From RGIG8597 sp045133795 (GTDB lineage: Bacteria; Spirochaetota; GWE2-31-10), in contig JBGUUT010000138.1 in NCBI GenBank assembly GCA_045133795.1, forward strand, positions 1-17,650: a DNA stretch of 17,650 nt. The letters are read 5' to 3'. Position 1 is the first letter of the stretch; the number at the start of each line of letters is the position of its first letter. The notes beneath the pieces were generated by a model. It was given only the letters and a program-made list of their open reading frames with translations. It had not been told where the DNA came from and did not search any database. A program made the translations under genes and the position numbers. Below are positions 7,128-15,731 of this stretch, piece after piece.

Positions 7128-8459
7128 TTAATGTGAAAATGAATCAATCAATAATGTATCACCCAAATTTTCAGTCCCGGCTAATATCATCAAAAGTCGC
7201 TCCAATCCGAGAGCAACTCCGGAACTAGGCGGCATACCTATTTTCATTGCCTTTATAAAGCGTGACGGAAATCCGAGCGGCGAAGCATTTACCGCTTTTC
7301 GTTCTTCCATTACCTGCACAAAACGACGTTCTTGCTCTATCGCATCTATCAATTCACCGTAACCGTTTGCCAATTCTACACCGCACAAATACAATTCAAA
7401 TCTTTTTCCATACAAAGGTGAAGACTTTTCTGATAACGGAGTCATTTCCAAAGGATATTCATGAATAAATGTCGGACAATCCATACCTAAAAAAGGCTCA
7501 ATCTTATCAAGCATAACTTTAAAAAATAAATCTTCTTTTGTCAGTCCGGTACAGTCTGCTTCCGAAAGGTTTAATGATTCTCTGACTTGTTTTTCAAAAT
7601 GTTGAGAGTCTAAAGAATAATAATCAAGTTCAATATTTTGTTCCGCAAATAATTCTTTGACCGTAAAAGATTTATAATTTTGCAAATCTACCGTATGCCC
7701 TCGAAATGTCGCCTGTGTCTTACCGTAAAGCAACTGAGCTAAATATAAAACCAATTGAACGCAATCTTTCATGATAACAGAATAATCTTCATACGCACGA
7801 TACCATTCCAGCATAAAAAACTCCGGACGATGAGTTTGAGAACATTCGCCGGCATTACGAAAACATTTCGCAATTTCATAAATTCGTGGCAGTCCGGATG
7901 ACAATGCTTCTTTTAAAGAAAATTCCGGCGATGTCGGCAAAAAGAATTGTTGAGTACTGCCGTCAAAATTCTGATACTGTGTAGAAAAAACCTCCAGATA
8001 TTTTTCTATTCCCGGCGACTCCACCAAAGTCGGAGTATGTAATTCTTGAAAACCTATACCGTCAAAAAAATTGCGTACACCTCTGAAAAACAGAGCCCTG
8101 TCACGCAATAATTTAACCATCCGTAAATCATTATTTTGTAAACGTTGAAATGCACTTTTTCTGAAGTCTGTACCGTCTGCCAAAAAAGGCGTATCTGTTT
8201 TATAAGAAAAACATCCGTCTTCATCTTTCGTAACTGTTATCCACGCATTTTCTGACGGTTTTTCGCTCTTACAAGGGATAAAAGACATCCCGTTAATATT
8301 CGCTAAATAAAATCCCTCATCTGTAATTGCAACACAACGCCCTCTATTTACCGAAGAATCACTTTGCAATGATGATTTTTGAAAATCTTTTTGTAATTGT
8401 TGCTCTAACTTGATTTGTATTTCTTGAGATTCTGTCAAAGAAATTGAATGTGATACCAA
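7128..8459 (-). CDS. epmA: EF-P--(R)-beta-lysine ligase (EpmA/GenX/PoxA) with N-terminal extension
   Basis: This class II lysyl-tRNA-synthetase paralogue attaches beta-lysine to elongation factor P in the cytoplasm. Motif 2 (IAKCFRNAGECSQTHRPEF, about residues 190-210) is followed by MLEWYRAY. LCGVELANGYGELIDAIEQE and motif 3 (SGVALGLERLLMILAG, about 411-426) match EpmA closely. The anticodon-binding domain of true LysRS is absent. At 443 residues it is about 110 longer than E. coli EpmA. The extra N-terminal part (GRCVAITDEGFYLANINGMS...AWITVTKD) is beta-rich and may be an OB-like remnant. The start is TTG 8459, supported by GGAGG at 8471-8467 with 7 nt spacing. It lies 22 nt downstream of xseB, probably cotranscribed. 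EpmB and EF-P genes are not in the window. Confidence 0.9.
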   Translation of the reverse strand: MVSHSISLTESQEIQIKLEQQLQKDFQKSSLQSDSSVNRGRCVAITDEGFYLANINGMSFIPCKSEKPSENAWITVTKDEDGCFSYKTDTPFLADGTDFRKSAFQRLQNNDLRMVKLLRDRALFFRGVRNFFDGIGFQELHTPTLVESPGIEKYLEVFSTQYQNFDGSTQQFFLPTSPEFSLKEALSSGLPRIYEIAKCFRNAGECSQTHRPEFFMLEWYRAYEDYSVIMKDCVQLVLYLAQLLYGKTQATFRGHTVDLQNYKSFTVKELFAEQNIELDYYSLDSQHFEKQVRESLNLSEADCTGLTKEDLFFKVMLDKIEPFLGMDCPTFIHEYPLEMTPLSEKSSPLYGKRFELYLCGVELANGYGELIDAIEQERRFVQVMEERKAVNASPLGFPSRFIKAMKIGMPPSSGVALGLERLLMILAGTENLGDTLLIDSFSH

Positions 8460-8481
8460 AACAAAGCCTCCGTTGTTTTAT

Positions 8482-8823
8482 TTAAGAATGATAAACTTCT
8501 TCTTCTGATATAAAAAACGGCAAATCAACATCTTCTTCTATTTCAACTTTTTTTTCAGCTTCTTTAGTTTTTTTCTTTTGAGTTGTTTTCTTTACTTGAG
8601 GACTTTCCATTTTTGTAACATCTTCTTCTGTCAATTCCATTTGATTAACAATCTCAACTTTCTGGTCAATATCAGATAATTTCCAGTTGCAATATTTTGA
8701 AAGTTTAACTCCCTCTTCATATAATTTTACAGATTCATCTAAAGGAAGTTTTCCCTCTTCCATTTTTACAGCAATTTCTTCTAAACGTTTTAATGCAGAT
8801 TCAAAATTAATTTCTTTTTCCAC
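8482..8823 (-). CDS. xseB: Exodeoxyribonuclease VII small subunit
   Basis: XseB joins XseA to form exonuclease VII, which degrades single-stranded DNA in both directions. The signature is clear: INFESALKRLEEIAVKMEEG, then LPLDESVKLYEEGVKLSKYC in residues 5-45, the two-helix XseB fold. At 113 residues it is longer than the usual roughly 75-85. The extra C-terminal tail is Lys/Glu-rich (KKTTQKKKTKEAEKKVEIEEDVD) and ends in a hydrophobic/acidic stretch. The start is GTG 8823 with GAGGAAG about 7-8 nt upstream. xseA is not next to it here; epmA follows after 22 nt. Confidence 0.93.
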   Translation of the reverse strand: MEKEINFESALKRLEEIAVKMEEGKLPLDESVKLYEEGVKLSKYCNWKLSDIDQKVEIVNQMELTEEDVTKMESPQVKKTTQKKKTKEAEKKVEIEEDVDLPFFISEEEVYHS

Positions 8824-8930
8824 GATAACTTCCTCTGTTATAATTTCATACAGATTTCATATAACAAAAAGCAACAAATAACGCAAAAGAAAAACCTTTG
8901 AATCCACAATAAAACACACTTTTCAATCAA

Positions 8931-9755
8931 TTACTTTTTGTATTGCTGAAAAATAGACTGATAAACTGGCAAATCTTTTTCATCAAACAAAATAAAAATA
9001 ACCATATCAGGAGAATACTCTCCGCTTTTAATCATATCTACTGTTTCGGAAATCGCAATATTTGCTGCTTGTTCTAACGGATACTTAAAAGCACCCGTAC
9101 TGATAGACGGAAACGCAACTGTTTTACAATCATTTTCTTTTGCTAAGTTTAAACTGTTTACATAAGAATTTTTCAATAATTGAGCTTCCCCTTTATCTCC
9201 GCCGTACCATCTGGGCCCCGGAGTATGAATGATATGCTTCACCCCCTCCATTTTACCGGCAGAAGTAATCACCGCTTCTCCGGCAGGTAAGGCGGTAATT
9301 TTTCGCTCATCCAAAATAGCCTTACACTCTTCGTAGATTTTACTTCCGGCTGCTCGTCCTATAGCACCGTCAACGCCGCCACCGCCTTGCAATCTTTCAT
9401 TAGCAGCATTCACAATTGCGTCAACTTGTAACTTAGTAATATCACCTTTAAGAATGACTAATTTTGTATTATTAATAACAAGTTCATCTCTTTTTTCATT
9501 ACCTTTTTCTAATCCAAAACATTCTCCCAAGTTTATTTGTTCCTCCTCTTTGTTCTCTTTCAGAGCTTCATCTTCAATCTCTCCATCCTCTTTCTTTTCG
9601 TCTTCTTTGGTATCTTTTACACCTCTTTCTTCCAAAATTGTATTACCGTCTACAGCCTCCTTTTCTCCTGTAGAATCTTCAGGCAAACACCCGGAAAGTG
9701 AAAAAAACATCAAAGAAATCATAACCGTAAGTATGTATCTTTTAAGATTTCTCAT
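8931..9755 (-). CDS. Macro-domain lipoprotein
   Basis: From ATG 9755 the 274-residue protein begins with a lipoprotein signal (MRNLKRYILTV...FFSLSGC, Cys23), a textbook LSGC lipobox. Residues 24-90 are a Lys/Glu/Asp-rich linker. Residues about 95-272 are a macro domain: GDIT (104-107), VNAAN (115-119), GGGGVDGAI (124-132), AGEAVIT, HIIHTPGPRW and FPSISTGAFKYP (215-226). ADP-ribose-binding and MacroD/YmdB-type hydrolase motifs (Asn/Asn, Gly-rich loop, Asp129) are kept, so the domain may be active. Macro domains normally act in the cytoplasm; a lipidated, exported one is unusual. A GTG at 9791 would add 12 residues that mask the signal, and neither start has a Shine-Dalgarno. The gene lies after the amylase terminator and 107 bp before xseB, with no clear terminator between. 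Confidence 0.88.
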   Translation of the reverse strand: MRNLKRYILTVMISLMFFSLSGCLPEDSTGEKEAVDGNTILEERGVKDTKEDEKKEDGEIEDEALKENKEEEQINLGECFGLEKGNEKRDELVINNTKLVILKGDITKLQVDAIVNAANERLQGGGGVDGAIGRAAGSKIYEECKAILDERKITALPAGEAVITSAGKMEGVKHIIHTPGPRWYGGDKGEAQLLKNSYVNSLNLAKENDCKTVAFPSISTGAFKYPLEQAANIAISETVDMIKSGEYSPDMVIFILFDEKDLPVYQSIFQQYKK

Positions 9756-9802
9756 ATTACAGAATATAATAAACATAAAAAAAAACGACACTTACTTAGT
9801 AA

Positions 9803-9832
9803 TAAAAAAAGCTGCCCGAAAATCGGACAGCT
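9803..9832 (-). terminator. Intrinsic terminator of the amylase gene
   Basis: On the minus strand AGCTGTCCG (9832-9824) pairs with CGGGCAGCT (9818-9810), with one G-U wobble and a short loop, and is followed by TTTTTTT (complement of A9804-9810). It lies 23 nt after the amylase stop, so the macro-domain gene needs its own promoter. Confidence 0.85.
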
Positions 9833-9854
9833 AAAAATCATTTATTAAGTAATA

Positions 9855-12800
9855 TTAGAATGTAACACCGTAATCAGCTGGATTTCTGTCAGAAACAAGA
9901 ATTGGCTGTTTCATTGATCCACCAGCAAATGTTACTTTTCCACCGCTTACTTTAGCAGATTTACCGTCATACCAGTTGTAAACTGTTTCACCATCTGTAA
10001 ACAAACCGCTTACATCAACAGAAGAGCCGCTGATACCGATAGCAACTTTGCTTTCTCCTGCAGTACCATTGTATGTACGTTTTGTACCTGAACCTGTACC
10101 CGCACCTACAGCAGGGTTGAACTTACGGAAGTTACCAACTTTACCCCAGTGAGCAACAAGTGCAGAAGATTTAGCTTCTGACAAGTTCATATCACCACGA
10201 GTCATCATATCACCGTCGCCACAACCAGTGTATGCTTTTTGACGATATGACTCATCACCGTAATAAATCTGAACTCCACCAGGAAGCAATACAAGACCTG
10301 TTCCTACTTCGTATTGCTCACCAACACGTGTCAACCCTGTATCGTGACTTGAAATATATGAAAGAACATTATCTCTGTGACCGTTTCCGTCAGAGTCTCC
10401 ATTCTTATTAATATTTACATAACTATCCCAAGCTGATGACTGTGGATAACCTGTTCGATAATTTCCGTCCCAGTTATTACCACCATTAAAACTAAAGTTA
10501 ATCATTGAGTCAAACTTACCTTGGTTGTAGTATTCTCCGCCACCACCAATAGCAGTCCATCCCCAACATTCACCTGTCATCCAGAATGCTTCATCCCAGT
10601 TTTTTGCACCGGAATTATCAACTTTACTTGGGTCTGCACGCCATTTCTTAAGAGCGTCTGTACAAGCGTCTTTCAACATTCCCCAATACTGAGGCTCAAC
10701 ATGTTTTGCTGTATCACAACGGAATCCGTCGATACCGAATTCACGTACCCATGCTGATAACCAAACTGCCTGATATTCAACGATTCTGGCTGTTTGATTA
10801 GTACGCCAGTTTCCAGATTTATTCCACCAGTCTACATTTGCGACAGCAGGAACTCTCCATTTATCATAAGAAGAGTTATTTTCTTTTTCCCATTTGATTT
10901 TTAATACAGGAGCAATACCAATGTTTGTATCAGAAACTTCTGATCTTATATCAGGAAGTCCACCGCAAGAACCACCATACTCGCTACCAGTATTTTCATA
11001 CGCAAATGAACGTGCCCATGGTCCCCACCAAGTTCCCCAAAGATTATGATCCCATACAACTGTATCATTTGCCTCCCAAACACCGCCGACTTTTTCAAGC
11101 CATCCGTCACCATGAGAAGTTTTTCCGTGACCGTATGTAATCATATCTTGAGTATTGTTGTATCCAACATGGTTCATAACGACATCCATGATTACACGAA
11201 TTCCGTTTTCATGACAAGCTTGAACAAATGCACGGAATTCATCAATAGTACCCATGTTCTTATCCATAAATGTCCAGTCAAGAGTATAATATCCGTGGAA
11301 TGCATAGTGTGGGAATTTCTTATCTTTTCCAGATACCCATCCGTGTGCTTGTTCGTACGGAGCTGTAATCCAAATCGCATTAATACCAAGTTTTTTGAAG
11401 TAATCCATATTCTGTGTAAGACCTTTGATATCTCCACCATGGAATGTTGCAACGTTTTCATCACCGCTTAAACCATTTTTTCTGCTGTATGAATGGTCAT
11501 TAGCAGAGTCTCCGTTTGCAAAACGGTCAGTAAGAACAAAGTATGCGTTTACATTATCCCAAGTAAATGTATCTTTTGACGGAGCCGGTGCATCAATAGC
11601 TTTAAGAGTCACAGGACCTGCAGATGTTGTTCCTTCACTGTTTGTAGCACTTGCACTTACAGTGATTGTATCATTAGCTTTCAGTCCGAGAACGTCTAAA
11701 GAAATAGATAAAGACTTCTTAGAACTTAAAAAATCTGGCAATGAATATGTTTTTGAAACAGCTCCGCTGATTGTTACACTTGCAGCATTAACAGGTGCAT
11801 TGTTTTCTTCATATGTTATAACAATAGAATCTTTTAAGGAAATTTCCCCATTTGCCGGAGAAATTGTAACAGTCGGTACTTCCGGTATAATCGGAGCTTC
11901 AACAGTCACTTCTGCAGTCACAGCACCTCCGGAATAAGTTCCTGTAAGGTCTGCAATCCACTCACCGTCACCTTTCTCCCATGCACCTTCACCATATCTA
12001 TAAGTGTCTTTATCTGTAGGAATTGTTAAATCTTTGGTTTGATTCCACTTGTTAGAGTTATCCCAATTATTTTCAGTAGTAGCAGGATTCATTCTACAGA
12101 AAATTACTGACGGAAAACCTGCTTGTTTTTCACAAACATATACTCCGGAAGAGTGCTCTGTCATAGAAACCCAAGTATCACCATTACCAAAGAAATATGC
12201 TGCATATCTCGGACTAGCTTCCCCCCAAGTTTTACTTGGCATAAAGAACAACTTATCAATATCTCCGCCTGTAGCACTTACAGTGATTGTAGCTTTGTTA
12301 CTTACAATATTGTCATAAGTTGCAGTAACATCTGTTTTACCTGCAGCTACAAGAGTTGCAGTACCTCCAGATACAGTTGCTACAGCAGTATCAGTAGAAT
12401 TCCATGTAACTTTTGAAGTTACATCTCCAGTTGTTCTGTCTGTATATTTACCGGTTACAGTAAAAGCCGGTGCAGTTTTTGTAGATACAGTAGAAGAAGC
12501 TTCTTTTAAAATAAGAGCTGATAAAGTTTTTGTCGGATTTACAGAAGCAACAGTCACACTACAAGTTGCAGTACAACCACCGTCAGCTGTTGTTACGGTA
12601 ATAGTTGCTGAACCGGCAGCCAAAGCTGTTACAGTACCGTTACTTACAGTTGCAACGCTAGGATTGCTTGATGTCCATGTAACACTCTTATTTGTAGCAT
12701 TAGCCGGTGCAATTATAGGACTAAGCGTTTCTGACATATTAGCAGAAACAAAAGATAAAGAAGCCTTATCCAAAGTTACTCCGGTTACTTTTACAATGTC

Positions 12801-13634
12801 ACTTTTCTTAACCCATTTAGCATACAATGTAACATGATTTGTTACGGAATAAGGGAAACTAGCCAAAGTATTGTATGAACTGTCAAAATACCATCCAGCA
12901 AATATATAATCTGTTTTTGTAGGTTCTGCAGGTGCATTGATTACATCTCCGGCAGTAACAATTTGTTCAGCAACAGCACTTCCGCCGTTAGTTTCAAATG
13001 TTACCGTATATTTTGTATCAGGATTTGTAGCTACCCAATATGCATAAACAGTAAGGTCTGCAGTCATTTTATAACTATTACTTTCTAATTTTGTTCCCTG
13101 ACCGTTAGCCATAGTAAACCAACCGTTAAATAAATAACCGTCTTTTTTCGGAGCCGGAAGTTTATCTACAAATTCATCTTTATAATAAAGGAACTTAGTT
13201 TCTTCGCCTTCATCATTAAAAGTCAAATAAAAACCATCAACAGGATTAGACAGTTTCAATTGAATTTCAAAACTTGTCTCGGAAGTAGATATTTCTTGAC
13301 TTCCGCTTCCTGTAGCTGTCAACTCGTCGTTTTGCGATGAATAAGCATTCACGGAAATTTCTAATATTCCGGTAGCTCCTAATTCTATTCTTTGAATACC
13401 CAATCCGGCAGAATCTTCCGGAATATTAATCGGATTTCCGTCCAGTGTTCCCATGAACACAAAACGTGATTTTTCGATTTTATCAACACCTAATAATTCA
13501 ATCGAAACGACATTATTAGTCGGTGTCGGATTAACTAGTGTCGGTGTTTGGTTCGGATTATCAACATCACAAGAGAATACGAAAAAACCGAGCACTAAAA
13601 GTAAGAAAAAACTTTCTAGTTTCTTAAGCAACAT
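9855..13634 (-). CDS. Multidomain alpha-amylase lipoprotein, GH13 (MalS-like)
   Basis: This 1259-residue exported enzyme hydrolyses alpha-1,4-glucans. Residues 1-22 are a lipoprotein signal (FFVFSC, Cys22). Two InlB/Listeria-Bacteroides-type repeats follow at about 146-202 and 207-280 (each with GY.F.GW...TLYAKW features), then two Big2-like Ig domains at about 282-363 and 367-455. A putative starch-binding module (YAAYFFGNGDTWVSM, IFCRMNP) lies at about 457-565 and another beta-sandwich at about 583-690. The GH13 domain occupies about 690-1259: DVVMNH (817-822), GFRCDTAKH with nucleophile Asp974, acid/base Glu1022 (MTGECWGW) and Asp1098 (ISSHDTG). HGGDIKGLTQNMDYFKKLG and HYAFHGYYTLDW closely match E. 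coli MalS, a GH13_19 periplasmic amylase. The start ATG has an AGGGGG site. It is monocistronic. Lipidation suggests surface or periplasmic attachment to the membrane. Confidence 0.93.
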   Translation of the reverse strand: MLLKKLESFFLLLVLGFFVFSCDVDNPNQTPTLVNPTPTNNVVSIELLGVDKIEKSRFVFMGTLDGNPINIPEDSAGLGIQRIELGATGILEISVNAYSSQNDELTATGSGSQEISTSETSFEIQLKLSNPVDGFYLTFNDEGEETKFLYYKDEFVDKLPAPKKDGYLFNGWFTMANGQGTKLESNSYKMTADLTVYAYWVATNPDTKYTVTFETNGGSAVAEQIVTAGDVINAPAEPTKTDYIFAGWYFDSSYNTLASFPYSVTNHVTLYAKWVKKSDIVKVTGVTLDKASLSFVSANMSETLSPIIAPANATNKSVTWTSSNPSVATVSNGTVTALAAGSATITVTTADGGCTATCSVTVASVNPTKTLSALILKEASSTVSTKTAPAFTVTGKYTDRTTGDVTSKVTWNSTDTAVATVSGGTATLVAAGKTDVTATYDNIVSNKATITVSATGGDIDKLFFMPSKTWGEASPRYAAYFFGNGDTWVSMTEHSSGVYVCEKQAGFPSVIFCRMNPATTENNWDNSNKWNQTKDLTIPTDKDTYRYGEGAWEKGDGEWIADLTGTYSGGAVTAEVTVEAPIIPEVPTVTISPANGEISLKDSIVITYEENNAPVNAASVTISGAVSKTYSLPDFLSSKKSLSISLDVLGLKANDTITVSASATNSEGTTSAGPVTLKAIDAPAPSKDTFTWDNVNAYFVLTDRFANGDSANDHSYSRKNGLSGDENVATFHGGDIKGLTQNMDYFKKLGINAIWITAPYEQAHGWVSGKDKKFPHYAFHGYYTLDWTFMDKNMGTIDEFRAFVQACHENGIRVIMDVVMNHVGYNNTQDMITYGHGKTSHGDGWLEKVGGVWEANDTVVWDHNLWGTWWGPWARSFAYENTGSEYGGSCGGLPDIRSEVSDTNIGIAPVLKIKWEKENNSSYDKWRVPAVANVDWWNKSGNWRTNQTARIVEYQAVWLSAWVREFGIDGFRCDTAKHVEPQYWGMLKDACTDALKKWRADPSKVDNSGAKNWDEAFWMTGECWGWTAIGGGGEYYNQGKFDSMINFSFNGGNNWDGNYRTGYPQSSAWDSYVNINKNGDSDGNGHRDNVLSYISSHDTGLTRVGEQYEVGTGLVLLPGGVQIYYGDESYRQKAYTGCGDGDMMTRGDMNLSEAKSSALVAHWGKVGNFRKFNPAVGAGTGSGTKRTYNGTAGESKVAIGISGSSVDVSGLFTDGETVYNWYDGKSAKVSGGKVTFAGGSMKQPILVSDRNPADYGVTF

Positions 13635-13655
13635 TAAAGCCCCCTATATTTTTTA

Positions 13656-13685
13656 ATTTTATTTATTCTTTTACAGTAAGAGCAA
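13656..13685 (-). promoter_or_regulatory. Candidate promoter of the amylase gene
   Basis: On the minus strand TTGCTC (13685-13680) and TAAAAT (13661-13656) are spaced by 18 bp and would start transcription about 15 nt before the ATG, just ahead of the AGGGGG ribosome site. The region is very AT-rich, so chance matches are possible. No catabolite-control operator was recognised. Confidence 0.3.
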
Positions 13686-13774
13686 TTAATATGCCTATAA
13701 AGTATAAAAAATATGTTTCTAAATTCAGGAGCTGTTTCTTTTTAAATATTATCGCTTTTTTGATATGCAAACCA

Positions 13775-14647
13775 TTAGTTTGGTAATACTCTGAAAGATG
13801 TAATGTAAGATTTCGAGTTTCCTGCAAAGTCTTTTACTACGACTTTTATCCCGAATAATCCCGGTAAAAAATATTGTTCCTTCAAGAAAAAGACATTAGG
13901 AGAATTTATTTGATACAATGCAAAAAAATCTTTTTCTGATTCCGATAAATAAAATGTTTTGTTTTTCTTATCCATTGCTTTAAAACTCAATGAACACAAT
14001 TCTTCGCCGTTGATAAAAACATCTATCTGATACGGCATAAGAGCTGTAGAATTATCATCAACATAATCGCAACATTTTATAAACAATTTTCCGCCGCGTA
14101 TAACTTTCTTTGTTTGAAACAAAGATATTTCACGATTGTGAATATCAATAAAAAATAAATCATTAATAACAGGAGATTTAGTATCCGACACGTTAAAATA
14201 CGGAGCCGGATTAAGCAATTGATGTTTTTCTATATCTTCCAATTCTACATGCAATGTATCTTTATTATTTACGTTGTTATTACCGGCTAGTCCGATAAAC
14301 TCACCTTGCATATAATCTGAAATATGCTCATCATATGAATTACTTGCTATTCCGGTATAATAATAACGTAAATTTGAGGTCTTATTTTGTAACATCATAA
14401 GATTTCCACAGGGATAATTAATACTGTCGGCTCTCTTTTTATTCATAAAAATTACTTCACAATCTTCTTTTGCAAAAAAAGGCATATTATCACTTTGCAA
14501 ATCTACCCCTGTTTGAAAACGCGTTCCCAAATTACCGCCGAATTGAGAAACAATCATTACACTATTATCTTCCTGAGCAAATAATAACGTAGAAGCACTT
14601 AATAACAACCAACAACAAAATAATCTAAAGGTACTTTTTATAATCAT
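13775..14647 (-). CDS. Exported LytM/M23-fold protein with degenerate active site
   Basis: The 290-residue protein has a Sec signal peptide (residues 1-24, LLFA/QE cleavage). Residues about 38-152 follow the M23 (lysostaphin/LytM) peptidase pattern: GTRFQTGVDLQSDNMPFFAK, CGNLMMLQN, RYYYTGI, QGEFIGLAGN, TLHVELED and LNPAPYF. The family zinc motif HxxxD reads Q45-T-G-V-D49, the 'yaHL' His is Thr98, and the HxH pair is T-L-H133, so one zinc ligand and at least one catalytic His are lost. A peptidase role is unlikely; peptidoglycan binding or activation of a partner is more probable, as for other inactive LytM proteins (EnvC, NlpD type). The C-terminal half is beta-rich with no recognised domain. 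ATG 14647 overlaps the upstream gene's TGA by 4 nt. Confidence 0.8.
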   Translation of the reverse strand: MIIKSTFRLFCCWLLLSASTLLFAQEDNSVMIVSQFGGNLGTRFQTGVDLQSDNMPFFAKEDCEVIFMNKKRADSINYPCGNLMMLQNKTSNLRYYYTGIASNSYDEHISDYMQGEFIGLAGNNNVNNKDTLHVELEDIEKHQLLNPAPYFNVSDTKSPVINDLFFIDIHNREISLFQTKKVIRGGKLFIKCCDYVDDNSTALMPYQIDVFINGEELCSLSFKAMDKKNKTFYLSESEKDFFALYQINSPNVFFLKEQYFLPGLFGIKVVVKDFAGNSKSYITSFRVLPN

Positions 14648-15723
14648 GAAAACATTTTCCTGCGTAATATATAAATTTCTTTATCCAGTTTAAAATAAAA
14701 AGTATCGCTATTATAAACTCTCAAATTTGAAATATCGTTATATGATTCCTGATAAAAAGAACGAATTCCGTTGCGGTTATAAATATAAAGATAATTCAGC
14801 GAATCTTTTTCACTCAACAACATTATCTCATCTTGCGGATTTACCTTAAAATCAATCAGCTCACCTTGAAAATACAAGGAACGCTTTTTACCTTCTTTTA
14901 CGGAATACAATTCCAACGACTGCTCCGTTTCATAATAAACAGTATCATTATAAACTTTCAATAACGGAGTATAGCGAGAATTTGCACCCGTAGAAAATTG
15001 CACAATCTCAGCCTTTGTTTCCGCATTGTAAACCGTCAACAACTCCGGATACAAACCGGATATCTCACAAAAATATTTACTGTCCGCCGAATAACAACTT
15101 GCTTTTGCAATACGAATTTCAGATTCTCTTTGTTCACAAGTAAATATTACCTCTGCATTTTTATTTAACAACTGAGAAAAGCCATCGGCATACGAAATCA
15201 CCGTATCAAGATTATTTGATGACGAAACGGAACATATCAATGAATTATCTGCATATTCACGCAATAAAGGCTCACCGTTAAAATAAAATGAAGACAATGT
15301 TCTGCCGTTATCTTTAATAAGATATACAATAGGAAAATCATCTTTTATATAAGGATAACCGTATTGATGTCTTTGCTCATTCAACAAAGAACCGTTCGGT
15401 GAAAAGAATTGCAATAATGTCCCGTCTTTTTTATATTTAACAAAACCGTTAATATTACCGGCAACACAATACTCTTCATTCTGTACACTCAAATCTTCCG
15501 CAAAAGTTACAGCTTCTTTTTCAATAGAAAAATATACAATTTTATCATGTTCAATAAAATAAGCATCCGGTTGTGTAATTTCCAGCCCGTTTTCAACACC
15601 GATAATCGAATCAACTTTATAAACCGGACGTGTAGTTAATTGTACGGGAAAAAATAATGTATAAATAAAAGCTACAATTAAAAGAGCACCAAATGAAATA
15701 CTTATAAAAACTGTTTTTTTCAT
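14644..15723 (-). CDS. Membrane-anchored, extracytoplasmic, propeller-like protein
   Basis: I do not recognise a named family. From ATG 15723 it has 359 residues: MKKTVFISISFGALLIVAFI forms an uncleaved N-terminal anchor, and the remainder lies outside the cytoplasm. The body is a series of short beta-strand pairs of the kind 'xxIVYFSI...', 'GFVKYKKDGTLLQFFSPNGS', 'LTVYNAETKAEIVQFS', 'LYIYNRNGIRSFY', resembling a WD40/PQQ-like beta-propeller that is too diverged to name. An upstream in-frame ATG at 15729 begins only 3 nt after a consensus -10 box, so it is probably untranscribed. The downstream gene (M23-like) overlaps by 4 nt, which points to one complex, perhaps in cell-wall or envelope function. 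Confidence 0.75.
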   Translation of the reverse strand: MKKTVFISISFGALLIVAFIYTLFFPVQLTTRPVYKVDSIIGVENGLEITQPDAYFIEHDKIVYFSIEKEAVTFAEDLSVQNEEYCVAGNINGFVKYKKDGTLLQFFSPNGSLLNEQRHQYGYPYIKDDFPIVYLIKDNGRTLSSFYFNGEPLLREYADNSLICSVSSSNNLDTVISYADGFSQLLNKNAEVIFTCEQRESEIRIAKASCYSADSKYFCEISGLYPELLTVYNAETKAEIVQFSTGANSRYTPLLKVYNDTVYYETEQSLELYSVKEGKKRSLYFQGELIDFKVNPQDEIMLLSEKDSLNYLYIYNRNGIRSFYQESYNDISNLRVYNSDTFYFKLDKEIYILRRKMFS

Positions 15724-15731
15724 AAGCATTG

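Noticed and set aside
11425..11937. 170-codon plus-strand open frame inside the amylase gene
   Set aside because: Antisense to a gene with clear conserved domains; composition reflects the complementary codons and no ribosome site was seen.
13760..13785. CAAAC/GTTTG inverted repeat after the M23-like gene as a terminator
   Set aside because: The stem is only 5 bp and no T-run follows on the minus strand.
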